Under the pieces are notes generated by a model. It did not search any database. It was not told the DNA's origin and was given only the letters and a program-made list of their open reading frames with translations. From a virus: a stretch of 22,675 nucleotides of DNA. The stretch spans positions 1-22,675 of the IMG/VR virus record IMGVR_UViG_3300046642_000866; one strand, given 5' to 3'. Shown here in pieces: positions 5,758-12,790 of this stretch; the stretch's first letter is position 1; each line of letters starts with the position of its first letter. A program made the position numbers and the translations under genes.

Positions 5758-5806
5758 TCACGCCGCGCGATCCACCCACACCATCCAAGAAGAGAAGGGC
5801 AGACCG

Positions 5807-6247
5807 TTGCCTGACATCGTCTCATCCGCACCCGAGGTCACGAAGACCTCGCCCGTGACTGAGCTGCGGGAAGCCGTAGCGAAGCTCCGCAAGCACGTGA
5901 AGCACGCGACCGATGGTCCATGGGTCACCAGTTCTGTCTGGTCGCCGCGCGCCGTATCGACGAGCGCTGTCTACTCCCACGCTCACCCGACGGGCACGGT
6001 CGAGTCCGAGGTCGTCGCCTCAGGGAAGATCCGTTCCGGCTACGGCGGGATCCGGGAGCCGTGGAATGCCGAGTACATCACCCTCATGCAGCCCGCCCTC
6101 GGCGCCGCGCTGGCCGACCTGCTGGAGCTGGAGGCCGACGTCATTGCGGCCCGGATCGCCCAGGCCGGCAGCGACGAGTACGCCGTCGACCTCGGCGGAG
6201 ACCACGCCCTGACGATCGCCCGCTTGATCAACGGCGGTGCGCGATGA
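5807..6247 (+). CDS. Hypothetical early protein, Ea22-like C-terminal pattern
   Basis: This 146-residue protein starts at TTG 5807, preceded by AGAAGGGCAG; other in-frame starts are much further in. Residues about 35-45 contain 'ATDGPW' and residues 90-115 read 'NAEYITLMQPALGAALADLL', a pattern like the 'NA+YI...P..+..LL.ELE' segment found in many phage early proteins of the Ea22 type. The biochemical function of that group is not known to me. It is the first gene of a coupled chain (overlaps the next start by 4 bases). Assignment to the Ea22 group is tentative. Confidence 0.7.
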   Translation: MPDIVSSAPEVTKTSPVTELREAVAKLRKHVKHATDGPWVTSSVWSPRAVSTSAVYSHAHPTGTVESEVVASGKIRSGYGGIREPWNAEYITLMQPALGAALADLLELEADVIAARIAQAGSDEYAVDLGGDHALTIARLINGGAR

Positions 6248-6513
6248 ACTTCGAGCCCCTGACCCCGTTCGACGAGATCACGTCCGGTGTTCCGGTGGTC
6301 TCCCCGTTCCAGACGATGTGGAACGACGCGGAGGAACTGCTGTACGCGACCCGCCCTGACGGGTTCGAGGTTGAGGAGATCGGCCGTCTCGCGTTCGAGG
6401 CGCTGCCGGAGGCCGAGAAGGCGGAGGCGCTCGACTGCCTCTTCTATACGTACTGGACGGCCACGATCGCCGACCGCGAGGCGCGCGCCACGCAGGACGG
6501 CGGTGCGGCATGA
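6244..6513 (+). CDS. Hypothetical acidic early protein
   Basis: This 89-residue protein starts at ATG 6244, overlapping the previous stop by ATGA. It is acidic and predicted mostly helical in the second half ('FEVEEIGRLAFEALPEAEKA', 'CLFYTYWTATIADREARA'). No known domain is recognised. Strong G/C third-position bias and coupling on both sides support a real gene. Confidence 0.7.
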   Translation: MNFEPLTPFDEITSGVPVVSPFQTMWNDAEELLYATRPDGFEVEEIGRLAFEALPEAEKAEALDCLFYTYWTATIADREARATQDGGAA

Positions 6514-7235
6514 ACGACTACGCCGAGATCGCCCGCCACTTCACCAACGACTTCGCCAAGGCCACGCTGAAGACGCAGCGCGAGGACGGCCTGTTCCGCC
6601 ACATGGAGTTCTCGGCCCCCAAGTCGATGAACCGTCTGATCGTGGTGACGTGGCCGTACAACCTGCTGGTCGCTGGCTCCCACGGCTCGTACCACTTCGA
6701 GCGGTTCGGCCCGGACACCGAGGACATGTTCGACTGGCTGCGCGGCATCCGCGTGGAGCCGGACCGGTGGGCGTCGAAGCTCGTCAACGGTGCCGACTCT
6801 GTCCGTGAGTACGACCGGGAGCGGCTTGTCGCTCAGGTCAAGTCTGAGGTCGCGGACGCGGTCAAGGAGGGCGCCCCGCGCGGTCTGCGCGCTGCGGTCC
6901 GTGAGCAGATCCTGGAGAGCGACCGCCTGTGCTCGCGGGACTGGGCCATGCAGATGGTCTACGACTTCGAGCACGGCGTCACCTACCGCGCCGAGTGCAC
7001 GTGCGGGGCTTCGAAGGATCACGAGTCTTCCCACGACGCCACGATGTGGGCCATCTACAAAGGCCACACGCGCGAAGGTCACGAGGTCGAGACACGCGAG
7101 ATCGGCGGCTTCGCCTTCTCCGACGTCGGCGACTGGAACCTCGACAAGGTCAGCTACCACTTCGCCTACCAGTGCCACGCCGCCTCCTGGGTCATCACCC
7201 AGTACGACGCCGCCCCGAAGGCGGTGGCCGCGTGA
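6510..7235 (+). CDS. Hypothetical phage protein, 241 residues
   Basis: It starts at ATG 6510 in an ATGA overlap. The N-terminal half is a compact domain ('FTNDFAKATLKTQREDGLFR', 'VVTWPYNLLVAGSHGSYHFE'), the middle is charged and helical (residues 95-135) and the C-terminal part contains a small Cys/His group 'CTCGASKDHESSH' followed by aromatic-rich segments ending 'YHFAYQCHAASWVITQYD'. Similar proteins occur in actinophage early regions; the function is unknown. A metal site in the Cys/His group is possible but not demonstrated. It is the largest gene of the unknown early block. Confidence 0.75.
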   Translation: MNDYAEIARHFTNDFAKATLKTQREDGLFRHMEFSAPKSMNRLIVVTWPYNLLVAGSHGSYHFERFGPDTEDMFDWLRGIRVEPDRWASKLVNGADSVREYDRERLVAQVKSEVADAVKEGAPRGLRAAVREQILESDRLCSRDWAMQMVYDFEHGVTYRAECTCGASKDHESSHDATMWAIYKGHTREGHEVETREIGGFAFSDVGDWNLDKVSYHFAYQCHAASWVITQYDAAPKAVAA

Positions 7236-7816
7236 ACGCCGACCAGTTCAACGCCCGCTATCCGATCGGCACTCCGGTCGTCGCCTACCCGGGCGCCCGC
7301 CCGGAGGACGCCTCGAACGGCGAGCGGCTGATCACCCGCACCCGCAGCAAGGCCGAGGTTCTCGGCGGCCACACCGACGTCGTCTGGGTCGACGGGCACG
7401 ACGCCTGCATCGCCCTCACGCACGTCGACGTGGTCACGGCAGCCGAGCCGATCACCGACCTGGCCACGGCCGTGGAGGTCATGGGTGCCCTGCCGATGCC
7501 CGCCGGACCTGCGCAGCCCGCCACCCCCCGCTGGCACCAGCTCCGCACCGAGCTGATCCGCACGTTCCGCCCCTACATGCCGGAGACGGCCGCGACCAAG
7601 GCAGTCGACCTGGTGGACCGGCTGCTCGTGGAGATCGGCGTTCCCGCCGCAACTGCGGAGTGGGGTGTCCGCCTCGTCGACGGCGGCTACACGGCCGCCT
7701 CCCGTGACCGGGAGCAGGCCCTGGAGAACCTGGCCGGGCTGAACGCCCACGACCAGGCCGCAGTCCTCGTGTGTCGCGCCGTGTACCGCAGCGACTGGAC
7801 GGAGGTGGCGTCGTGA
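7232..7816 (+). CDS. Hypothetical protein with N-terminal beta-rich domain
   Basis: This 194-residue protein starts at GTG 7232 (GTGA overlap). Residues 1-75 look like a small beta-barrel ('ARYPIGTPVVAYPG', 'RLITRTRSKAEVLGGHTDVV', 'VDGHDACIALTHV'), of the sort seen in phage proteins with an SH3-like fold. Residues 100-194 are helical. There are no catalytic motifs. It is coupled to genes on both sides. Confidence 0.7.
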   Translation: MNADQFNARYPIGTPVVAYPGARPEDASNGERLITRTRSKAEVLGGHTDVVWVDGHDACIALTHVDVVTAAEPITDLATAVEVMGALPMPAGPAQPATPRWHQLRTELIRTFRPYMPETAATKAVDLVDRLLVEIGVPAATAEWGVRLVDGGYTAASRDREQALENLAGLNAHDQAAVLVCRAVYRSDWTEVAS

Positions 7817-8097
7817 AGGCCTTCCAGACCCCCGCCCCGCACATCACCCGCGCGGACCGTCCAGTCGCCGACCTGGCCGCCGACATGCAGGCCCTCGTCG
7901 CCCGGCAGCGCAACTGCCAGACCCTGGCCGACGCCGCCGCCCACACGCACTCCCCGTCGGACCGCATCGCCTACGCCCACGACGCGTGGCTCCTCAGCCA
8001 CCCCGACGGGGCCTGTGCCGCCGACGACGACTACCCGGTCTGGGCCACCGCTCTTGCCGCCCAGCCCACCTATTTCCGCCCCTTGGAGACGTCGTGA
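7813..8097 (+). CDS. Hypothetical small early protein
   Basis: This 94-residue protein starts at GTG 7813, overlapping the previous stop by 4 bases. It is mostly helical, with 'ADLAADMQALVARQRNCQTL' and 'DRIAYAHDAWLLSHPDG'. No domain is recognised. Codon bias and coupling support expression. Confidence 0.65.
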   Translation: MKAFQTPAPHITRADRPVADLAADMQALVARQRNCQTLADAAAHTHSPSDRIAYAHDAWLLSHPDGACAADDDYPVWATALAAQPTYFRPLETS

Positions 8098-8411
8098 CGA
8101 CCTTCGCTGATCTGTCCCGCCCGATGGCACTGCTGCGTCTGCTCGCCGCCGACCACCCTGCTCTGCCCGCCATCGACGTGCAGGTGTCGCCGATCTACCC
8201 GGACCGCCTGCGCCTGTCTGTACACGGAGACCTCGGAGCGTTCGAGGCGTGGCGTGAGGCCCTCGGCATCGACCCGGAGGCGGTCCGCCACAACCTGCAG
8301 AGCGGCGACACCACGCTCGTCCTCGCAGCCAGCACGGTCATCGCGGACGCCCACGTCGACCTGACGGGCTACAGCACCAACCTGGCCCTCCTCGCGAAGG
8401 CGGTGGCGTGA
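8094..8411 (+). CDS. Hypothetical small early protein
   Basis: This 105-residue protein starts at GTG 8094 in a GTGA overlap. It has an alpha/beta pattern: 'MALLRLLAADHPALPAIDVQ', 'DRLRLSVHGDLGAFEAWREA' and 'TTLVLAASTVIADAHVDLTG'. This looks like a small two-layer domain of unknown role, common in actinophage early regions where the residue spacing 'GDLGAFEAWREALGI' recurs; I cannot name the family. Confidence 0.65.
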   Translation: MTTFADLSRPMALLRLLAADHPALPAIDVQVSPIYPDRLRLSVHGDLGAFEAWREALGIDPEAVRHNLQSGDTTLVLAASTVIADAHVDLTGYSTNLALLAKAVA

Positions 8412-8584
8412 TGGCCTCCCCGATCCGCCTCGACGACGTCATCGAGGACGCCCTCATCCGCGTCTACACGCAGGCCCACCGCGACTTCGGCCCCGACGAG
8501 AGCACGTGGCGGCCGGGAGAGATGCGCGAGTACCTGCTGCGCCTCGACGCCGCCCGCATGGACCCCGAAGCGGCGGTGGCCTGA
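8411..8584 (+). CDS. Small hypothetical protein
   Basis: This 57-residue protein starts at ATG 8411, which shares its A with the previous TGA stop (TGATG). It reads MASPIRLDDVIEDALIRVYT and continues through 'TWRPGEMREYLLRLDAARM'; acidic and helical, no known domain. Coupling on both sides is the main evidence for a real gene. Confidence 0.6.
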   Translation: MASPIRLDDVIEDALIRVYTQAHRDFGPDESTWRPGEMREYLLRLDAARMDPEAAVA

Positions 8585-8754
8585 TGACCACCGCGACACA
8601 GCAGAAGGCGGCCCCCTCGCTCGACGCGATCCTCGCCGCCCCGTCCGTCCGCGTCCCCGGCCTTCTCCACTGGCTCGGCCTCGACAACGGCCAGCCCTCC
8701 CTCGACGAGGACTTCGAGGACTACTGCAACCGCATCAGCAAGGAGGCGGCGTGA
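8584..8754 (+). CDS. Small hypothetical protein
   Basis: This 56-residue protein starts at ATG 8584, overlapping the previous stop by one base (TGATG). It contains 'APSLDAILAAPSVRVPGLLH' and an acidic tail 'LDEDFEDYCNRISKEAA'. The ending (about 'EAA' followed directly by a GTGA) repeats the pattern of neighbouring small genes. The function is unknown. Confidence 0.6.
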   Translation: MTTATQQKAAPSLDAILAAPSVRVPGLLHWLGLDNGQPSLDEDFEDYCNRISKEAA

Positions 8755-8864
8755 TCGCCGGCCTCTTCGTCGCCGTCGCAGCCGTGGCCCTGCTCCTCGC
8801 CAGCGCCCGCGACGACCACCGCAACCGTCGACTCTCCGACCACAACACCAGGGGGACCAAGTGA
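8751..8864 (+). CDS. Tiny single-pass membrane protein (37 residues)
   Basis: It opens with GTG 8751 overlapping the previous stop by 4 bases and ends at TGA 8862-8864. It reads VIAGLFVAVAAVALLLASA, a near-perfect transmembrane helix, followed by a charged tail 'RDDHRNRRLSDHNTRGTK', giving an N-out/C-in topology by the positive-inside rule. It is below the usual length cut for gene finders. Exact coupling to both neighbours, including the ribosome site CAGGGGGACC of the next gene inside its end, supports a true gene. A possible role is in the membrane (superinfection exclusion or similar), but that is a guess. Confidence 0.55.
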   Translation: MIAGLFVAVAAVALLLASARDDHRNRRLSDHNTRGTK

Positions 8865-9046
8865 CCGCCCTCGACGCCTACCTCACCGCCCGCACGCTCG
8901 CGGACCACGGCCGCCACGACTCGGACGCCGTCACCCACGCCGACATGGACGCCGCCGCCGACAACGCCGGAGCCCGACGCCCGGCCGGCTCCGACGACCG
9001 GCACACCGTGCGGACCGCCCTCGACGCCATCGGGGAGACGCGATGA
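8861..9046 (+). CDS. Small hypothetical protein
   Basis: This 61-residue protein starts at GTG 8861 (GTGA overlap) with AGGGGGA 6-12 bases upstream. It is Ala/Asp/His-rich ('HGRHDSDAVTHADMDAAADN') with no recognised domain. It overlaps the next start by 4 bases. Confidence 0.6.
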   Translation: MTALDAYLTARTLADHGRHDSDAVTHADMDAAADNAGARRPAGSDDRHTVRTALDAIGETR

Positions 9047-9405
9047 CGACCACGACCACAACCACCGCGACCGAGATCGCTGACGTCCTCGACAAAGCCC
9101 ACGCCCACATCGTCCGCGTCGGGTTCTGCAAGAAGTACCTGTACAGCACGCCGCAGGCCCGGAACGGGCTCCCGCTTGACCGCTGCGAAGTCGACCTGAT
9201 CGGCGCGATCAACGTGGCCGTCCATGGAACGCCCCTCCACCTCGTTACACCACTCACCACGGCCGTCGAGAAGGCGATCGAAGCCCGCGTCGATGCGCCG
9301 TCCCTGGCCGCCTGGTGCGACTACAAGGGCAACGGCAAGCAGCAGGCCCTCGACCTCCTCCGCGACACCGCGGACCGGCTCCGCAGGACGGAGGCGGCAG
9401 CATGA
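9043..9405 (+). CDS. Hypothetical early protein (120 residues, DUF6197-like pattern)
   Basis: It starts at ATG 9043 in an ATGA overlap; the N-terminus is a run of Thr. The rest, 'IADVLDKAHAHIVRVGFCKK', 'CEVDLIGAINVAVHGTP' and 'LAAWCDYKGNGKQQALDLLR', resembles a small helical protein widely found in Streptomyces and its phages as 'DUF6197 family'; this name is from memory and tentative. No function is established to my knowledge. Confidence 0.65.
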   Translation: MTTTTTTTATEIADVLDKAHAHIVRVGFCKKYLYSTPQARNGLPLDRCEVDLIGAINVAVHGTPLHLVTPLTTAVEKAIEARVDAPSLAAWCDYKGNGKQQALDLLRDTADRLRRTEAAA

Positions 9406-9887
9406 GCATCACCATCCCGTTCGTCAGCCGCCGCGAGAAGCCGCGCAAGGCGAACCGCGTCGAGGTGAAGCTGGCCCGCACCAGGGAGCAGCTCGCCGCC
9501 GTCCGGCAGGACAACGTCAAGCTCCTCAACCGGCAGGCAGCCGCCGACGACTTCTTCGCGATCCTCATGAACGACGTCGTCACCACCAATGAGGCCTGGC
9601 AGCAGGAGAAGAAGGCGCGGACCCTGCTGGAGGACATCAACCGCAGCCTGCGCAGCGAAGTCGACGCCTGGCAGGAACTAGCCGACGGCCTTCGCGCTCA
9701 ACTGGCGCCGTTCCTGGCGGCCGAAGCGAACGCCAACCGCGTCGACGTGCCGCCGATGGTCCGCGACACCAGCGCCATGGAAGACCAGGCGACAGGGCCG
9801 ATCGACGTGACCGCCCTGTGGGAAGCCCGCGACGCCGGACTCCTCGGCCCCGTCACCGACCCCGGCCGCCTTGGCGCCACCACCTGA
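9402..9887 (+). CDS. Coiled-coil hypothetical protein
   Basis: This 161-residue protein starts at ATG 9402 (ATGA overlap). Residues about 15-105 are a long charged helix with heptad-like spacing ('VKLARTREQLAAVRQDNVKL', 'LEDINRSLRSEVDAWQELAD'), so a coiled coil is likely. The C-terminal 45 residues contain 'PIDVTALWEARDAGLLGPV', a short helical motif. It ends the coupled early chain and is followed by hairpins, so a transcription or translation break is likely here. Confidence 0.65.
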   Translation: MSITIPFVSRREKPRKANRVEVKLARTREQLAAVRQDNVKLLNRQAAADDFFAILMNDVVTTNEAWQQEKKARTLLEDINRSLRSEVDAWQELADGLRAQLAPFLAAEANANRVDVPPMVRDTSAMEDQATGPIDVTALWEARDAGLLGPVTDPGRLGATT

Positions 9888-9968
9888 CTCCGCCGCCGCG
9901 CCGGATGAACCCGGCCGGCGAGGCGGCGGCCAAAAGCAAGAAGCCCCGAGCGCTAGTGACGCCCGGGG
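9888..9968 (+). terminator. Terminator-like hairpins after the early block
   Basis: CCCCGAGCG (9944-9952) pairs with CGCCCGGGG (9960-9968) with one mismatch and a 7-base loop. An imperfect GC-rich inverted repeat (about 9893-9930) precedes it. Together they separate the coupled early genes from the gene at 10004, which has its own ribosome site. Confidence 0.5.
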
Positions 9969-10003
9969 ATCCGACACCAGCATCCCACGGAAAGGGAACC
10001 CCG

Positions 10004-10543
10004 ATGATCGGTGAAGTCCGCGACTACCAACTCGCCATGGCTGACGGCCAGGTGTACACGGTGCCGCTCGCCAAGGAGATTGCGCCCGGTCTGCTCGTCT
10101 ACCGCATCCCGGACGGCTTGCACCCGTCCAGCCCGCACCGCTGGCGGATCGGCCACGAGACGTCCGGCCGCGCCGTGGCGGACACCATGACCCGCGAAGA
10201 CGCCATCAAGACCGCCGAGCTCTTCGGGACGCTCGTCGACTGGGCGCAAGACATGGACACGCTGCGCGCCAACGTCGACGCGGACGAGCTGTTCGCGAAG
10301 GCCAGCCGCTACTACCCGGTCCTGCCCGCGAGTCCGGCATACCGGATGCGCGGCGACGTCAGCCGCAACGGCGTCTACGCGGACGCGGACATCGACGAAG
10401 CGGCGCGCGAGGCCAAGGCGGACGGGTTCAGCGCCTACGACATCTTGATCGCGATGTCGCACACGGTGCCGTGGATGGGCCTCGACGAGAACGACTTCAA
10501 CGAAGCCCACGACCGCATCGTGACCGCCGCCGAGGCCACCTGA
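10004..10543 (+). CDS. Hypothetical early protein (179 residues)
   Basis: The start ATG 10004 is chosen because GGAAAGGGAA lies 5-14 bases upstream and the hairpin at 9944-9968 lies before it. The N-terminal half looks beta-rich ('GQVYTVPLAKEIAPGLLVYR', 'HRWRIGHETSGRAVAD'), and then helices 'AIKTAELFGTLVDWAQDM' and 'DEAAREAKADGFSAYDILIA'. No catalytic or DNA-binding motif is recognised. It stands alone between two hairpin-containing intergenic gaps. Confidence 0.65.
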   Translation: MIGEVRDYQLAMADGQVYTVPLAKEIAPGLLVYRIPDGLHPSSPHRWRIGHETSGRAVADTMTREDAIKTAELFGTLVDWAQDMDTLRANVDADELFAKASRYYPVLPASPAYRMRGDVSRNGVYADADIDEAAREAKADGFSAYDILIAMSHTVPWMGLDENDFNEAHDRIVTAAEAT

Positions 10544-10601
10544 CCTCCACTTCCCATACCGCCGCGGTGTAGCGCGCCCCCCTCGCGCTCCGCGGCATCC
10601 A

Positions 10602-10646
10602 GGGCCGCCGCCTCGCGGCAACCCCCCAGCCAACAGGCGGCGGCCC
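10602..10646. repeat. Perfect 12-bp inverted repeat in intergenic gap
   Basis: GGGCCGCCGCCT (10602-10613) pairs perfectly with AGGCGGCGGCCC (10635-10646) around a 21-base loop. It lies 58 bases after a stop and 29 bases before the next ATG. It may be a terminator, or may affect translation of the following gene; no T-run is present. Confidence 0.5.
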
Positions 10647-10675
10647 GCCTTCAGTGCACCCAGAAACGAGAGCTC

Positions 10676-10918
10676 ATGTACCTCACCCGCACCTTCGGCC
10701 GCTGGCAGTTCGAACTGCACCAGCGGGCGATCCACCTCACCCGGACACCGAAAGCGGACCCGACCTGCGGCGCCTGCTACGGGCGCGGCGGCCACGGCTG
10801 GCTCACCTACAGCGGCGACCCCGACTGGGAGGACTGCCACTGCCTCAAGGAGATCCGCACCTGGCGACTGCCCCTCTGGACCCGCCGCAACGTCACCGCA
10901 GAGAGGTACCCCTTCTGA
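10676..10918 (+). CDS. Small zinc-ribbon-like protein
   Basis: This 80-residue protein starts at ATG 10676. It has two Cys pairs, Cys31/Cys34 in 'CGACYGRGGHGWL' and Cys54/Cys56 in 'DCHCLKE'. The first pair with its Gly-rich follow-up resembles a DnaJ-type CxxCxGxG zinc knuckle, suggesting a single zinc site. It overlaps the following nuclease start by one base (TGATG), so it is translated together with the recombination module and may be an accessory to it. Function unknown. Confidence 0.65.
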   Translation: MYLTRTFGRWQFELHQRAIHLTRTPKADPTCGACYGRGGHGWLTYSGDPDWEDCHCLKEIRTWRLPLWTRRNVTAERYPF

Positions 10919-11760
10919 TGACCGATCCCCGACACGCCCACGACACCGACAACGGCCGCTACTACACGGACCCTGCCGGCGGCCCGGACCTCGTCTCCGT
11001 GACCAACGTTCTCGGCACCAGCGTCCACAAGCACGCGTTGATGCCGTGGGCCGTCAAGCTCACCGTCGAGTGGATCCTCGACCACCGCATGGAAGTCGCC
11101 CGGCGTGCCATCACGGACCGCGCGGCGCTCACCAAACAGCTCAAGCAGATCCACGTCGACGCGCGGGATACCGCATCCGACCTCGGCACCCGCATCCACA
11201 AGGCGGCAGAGCAGCGGCTTCTCGGGTCGCCGTTCGCAGTCGACCGCGAAGTCGGCCCCTACCTCGCCCAGTTGGAAGCGTTCCTCGGCTTCTGGGGCGT
11301 CGACATCGACAAGCACGTCGAAGCCGCCGAGATCACCTGCCTGCACCGCCGCCTCGGCTACGCCGGCACGGCGGACCTCATGATCTGGCTGCCCACCGGC
11401 GAAGGGCGTGAGCTCGAACTCTGGCTGATCGACTTCAAGACGTCGGCCACCCGCTCCGCGAAGTCGGTCTACCCGGAGAACACCCAGCAGCTGGCCGCCC
11501 TGCGCTACTGCGAGACCGTCCTGCTCCCGGATGACACCGAGCAGCCGATGCCGGAAATCCAGAAGACCGGCGTCCTCAACCTGCGGGCCAAGTCCCACGC
11601 TCTCGTCGAGATGCCCGCCGGGCGCGACGCCCACAAAGCCTTCCGCGGCGCCCTCGTCAACGCGCTGTGGCACCACGCCGCCCCCTCCTCGTATCCCGCC
11701 CTCCTCGCCCCCGACCAGCCTGTCCCGGCCCGGTGGCGCAACTTCCGAAAGGTGGCCTGA
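10918..11760 (+). CDS. Cas4/RecB-like PD-(D/E)XK nuclease
   Basis: This 280-residue protein starts at ATG 10918. The nuclease motifs are in order: 'GTRIHKAAE' with His94 (RecB/Cas4 motif I), 'GYAGTADLM' with Asp153, 'LWLIDFKTS' with Asp172 and Lys174 (the D...D-x-K core), and 'ENTQQLAALRYCE' (the Q-xxx-Y motif). No Fe-S cysteine set of true Cas4 is visible. Such phage proteins act as exonucleases in recombination or DNA-end processing. It is followed after 2 bases by the Gp3-like gene and then by a DnaQ-like exonuclease, so this is a DNA recombination/processing module. Confidence 0.85.
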   Translation: MTDPRHAHDTDNGRYYTDPAGGPDLVSVTNVLGTSVHKHALMPWAVKLTVEWILDHRMEVARRAITDRAALTKQLKQIHVDARDTASDLGTRIHKAAEQRLLGSPFAVDREVGPYLAQLEAFLGFWGVDIDKHVEAAEITCLHRRLGYAGTADLMIWLPTGEGRELELWLIDFKTSATRSAKSVYPENTQQLAALRYCETVLLPDDTEQPMPEIQKTGVLNLRAKSHALVEMPAGRDAHKAFRGALVNALWHHAAPSSYPALLAPDQPVPARWRNFRKVA

Positions 11761-11762
11761 CC

Positions 11763-12719
11763 GTGGGCTCCCGACTCCTCAACATCCAACGGCGCGCCGC
11801 CGAACACGGCCGCCTCCGCACCGGCTACACCCAGGGCAATCGGCCCGTCCGCTCCGCCACCTGGGTCGTCACCTCCCACTCCGAAGAGCACGTCCGCACG
11901 GCCGCGAAGCTGTGGGGCGGCGAGCCGGAGTCGTGGAAGCCGCTCAACTCGACGATTGACCAGTGGCGGGTCATCACCAAGGCGTCGTCCATCGAGGCTC
12001 TGATCACGCCCGGCGATCCGCTGAACCAGTACAACGAGATGTGGTCCGCGGGCGGCTGCCAGCGCCGATGCGACGGCGAGACCGAGCTCCTGTCCCGCAA
12101 GGCGTGCCTGTGCACCGCGCAGTTCGGTGAGGACTGGCACCAGCAGCCCAAGGGCCGCGTCTGCTCCGCCACATCCCGCCTGAACGTCATGCTCCCCGAT
12201 CTGTCCGGGATGGGCCTGTGGCGGGCCGAGACCCACTCCTTCTATGCCGCGTCCGAGTGGGGCGGCATGGTCGACATGGTCCTCGCCGGAACGAACGGCG
12301 ACGGCTTCGTCCCGGTCACGCTGCGGATTGAACCGCGGCAGGTCGTCCGCGAGGGGCAGACGAAGAAGTTCCCGGTCGTCGTAGTCGAGCTTCGCGGCGT
12401 GACCCCGCGGCAGGCACTGTCCGGCCCGTTGTCCACGGCGCTGGCGCTAGACCCCTCGGGTGGCGGACAGGCCGTCGCCGCGATCGAGGCGCCCCGCCCG
12501 GACTACGTCGCCGAGGCCGAAGGCTCGCTCACTTCCGACGACGTCCGCGACGTGTGGCGCAAGGCCCGTGTGGCCGGCCACGTCGACCCGAAGGGAAGCG
12601 ACGAGCTGTCCAAGCAGCTCATGGCCATCGCCGAGCGCATGGACGCCGAAGCCGAGCCGGTCGAGGCCGAGCTGGAGCCCGAAGGCGGCTGGCCGGCCGT
12701 CGCCCAAGTCCCCGCCTAG
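11763..12719 (+). CDS. Gp3-like protein (phiC31 recombination directionality factor family)
   Basis: This 318-residue protein starts at GTG 11763 with AAAGGTGG upstream. The pattern 'LNIQRRAAEHGRLRTGYT', then 'NEMWSAGGCQRRCDG' (Cys99, Cys103) and 'KACLC' (Cys115, Cys117), and 'CSATSRLNVMLPDLSGMGLW' is what I recall of the phage phiC31 gp3 family, where gp3 turns the serine integrase from integration to excision. Cys99/103/115/117 probably bind zinc. The C-terminal 70 residues are acidic and variable. Because this window holds a tyrosine, not serine, integrase, the protein may instead work with the adjacent Cas4-like nuclease, or act on an integrase outside the window. The family call is from memory. 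Confidence 0.65.
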   Translation: MGSRLLNIQRRAAEHGRLRTGYTQGNRPVRSATWVVTSHSEEHVRTAAKLWGGEPESWKPLNSTIDQWRVITKASSIEALITPGDPLNQYNEMWSAGGCQRRCDGETELLSRKACLCTAQFGEDWHQQPKGRVCSATSRLNVMLPDLSGMGLWRAETHSFYAASEWGGMVDMVLAGTNGDGFVPVTLRIEPRQVVREGQTKKFPVVVVELRGVTPRQALSGPLSTALALDPSGGGQAVAAIEAPRPDYVAEAEGSLTSDDVRDVWRKARVAGHVDPKGSDELSKQLMAIAERMDAEAEPVEAELEPEGGWPAVAQVPA

Positions 12720-12737
12720 AAATCCGCCATCCCGAGG

Positions 12738-12762
12738 GCGCCCGCACCCGTAATGCGGGCGC
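12738..12762 (+). terminator. Terminator-like hairpin
   Basis: GCGCCCGCA (12738-12746) pairs perfectly with TGCGGGCGC (12754-12762) around a 7-base loop. It lies 18 bases after the Gp3-like stop and 28 bases before the exonuclease start, so it may partly end the first recombination operon. Confidence 0.6.
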
Positions 12763-12790
12763 TCCCGGCAACACCAGGAGACCACACGAC

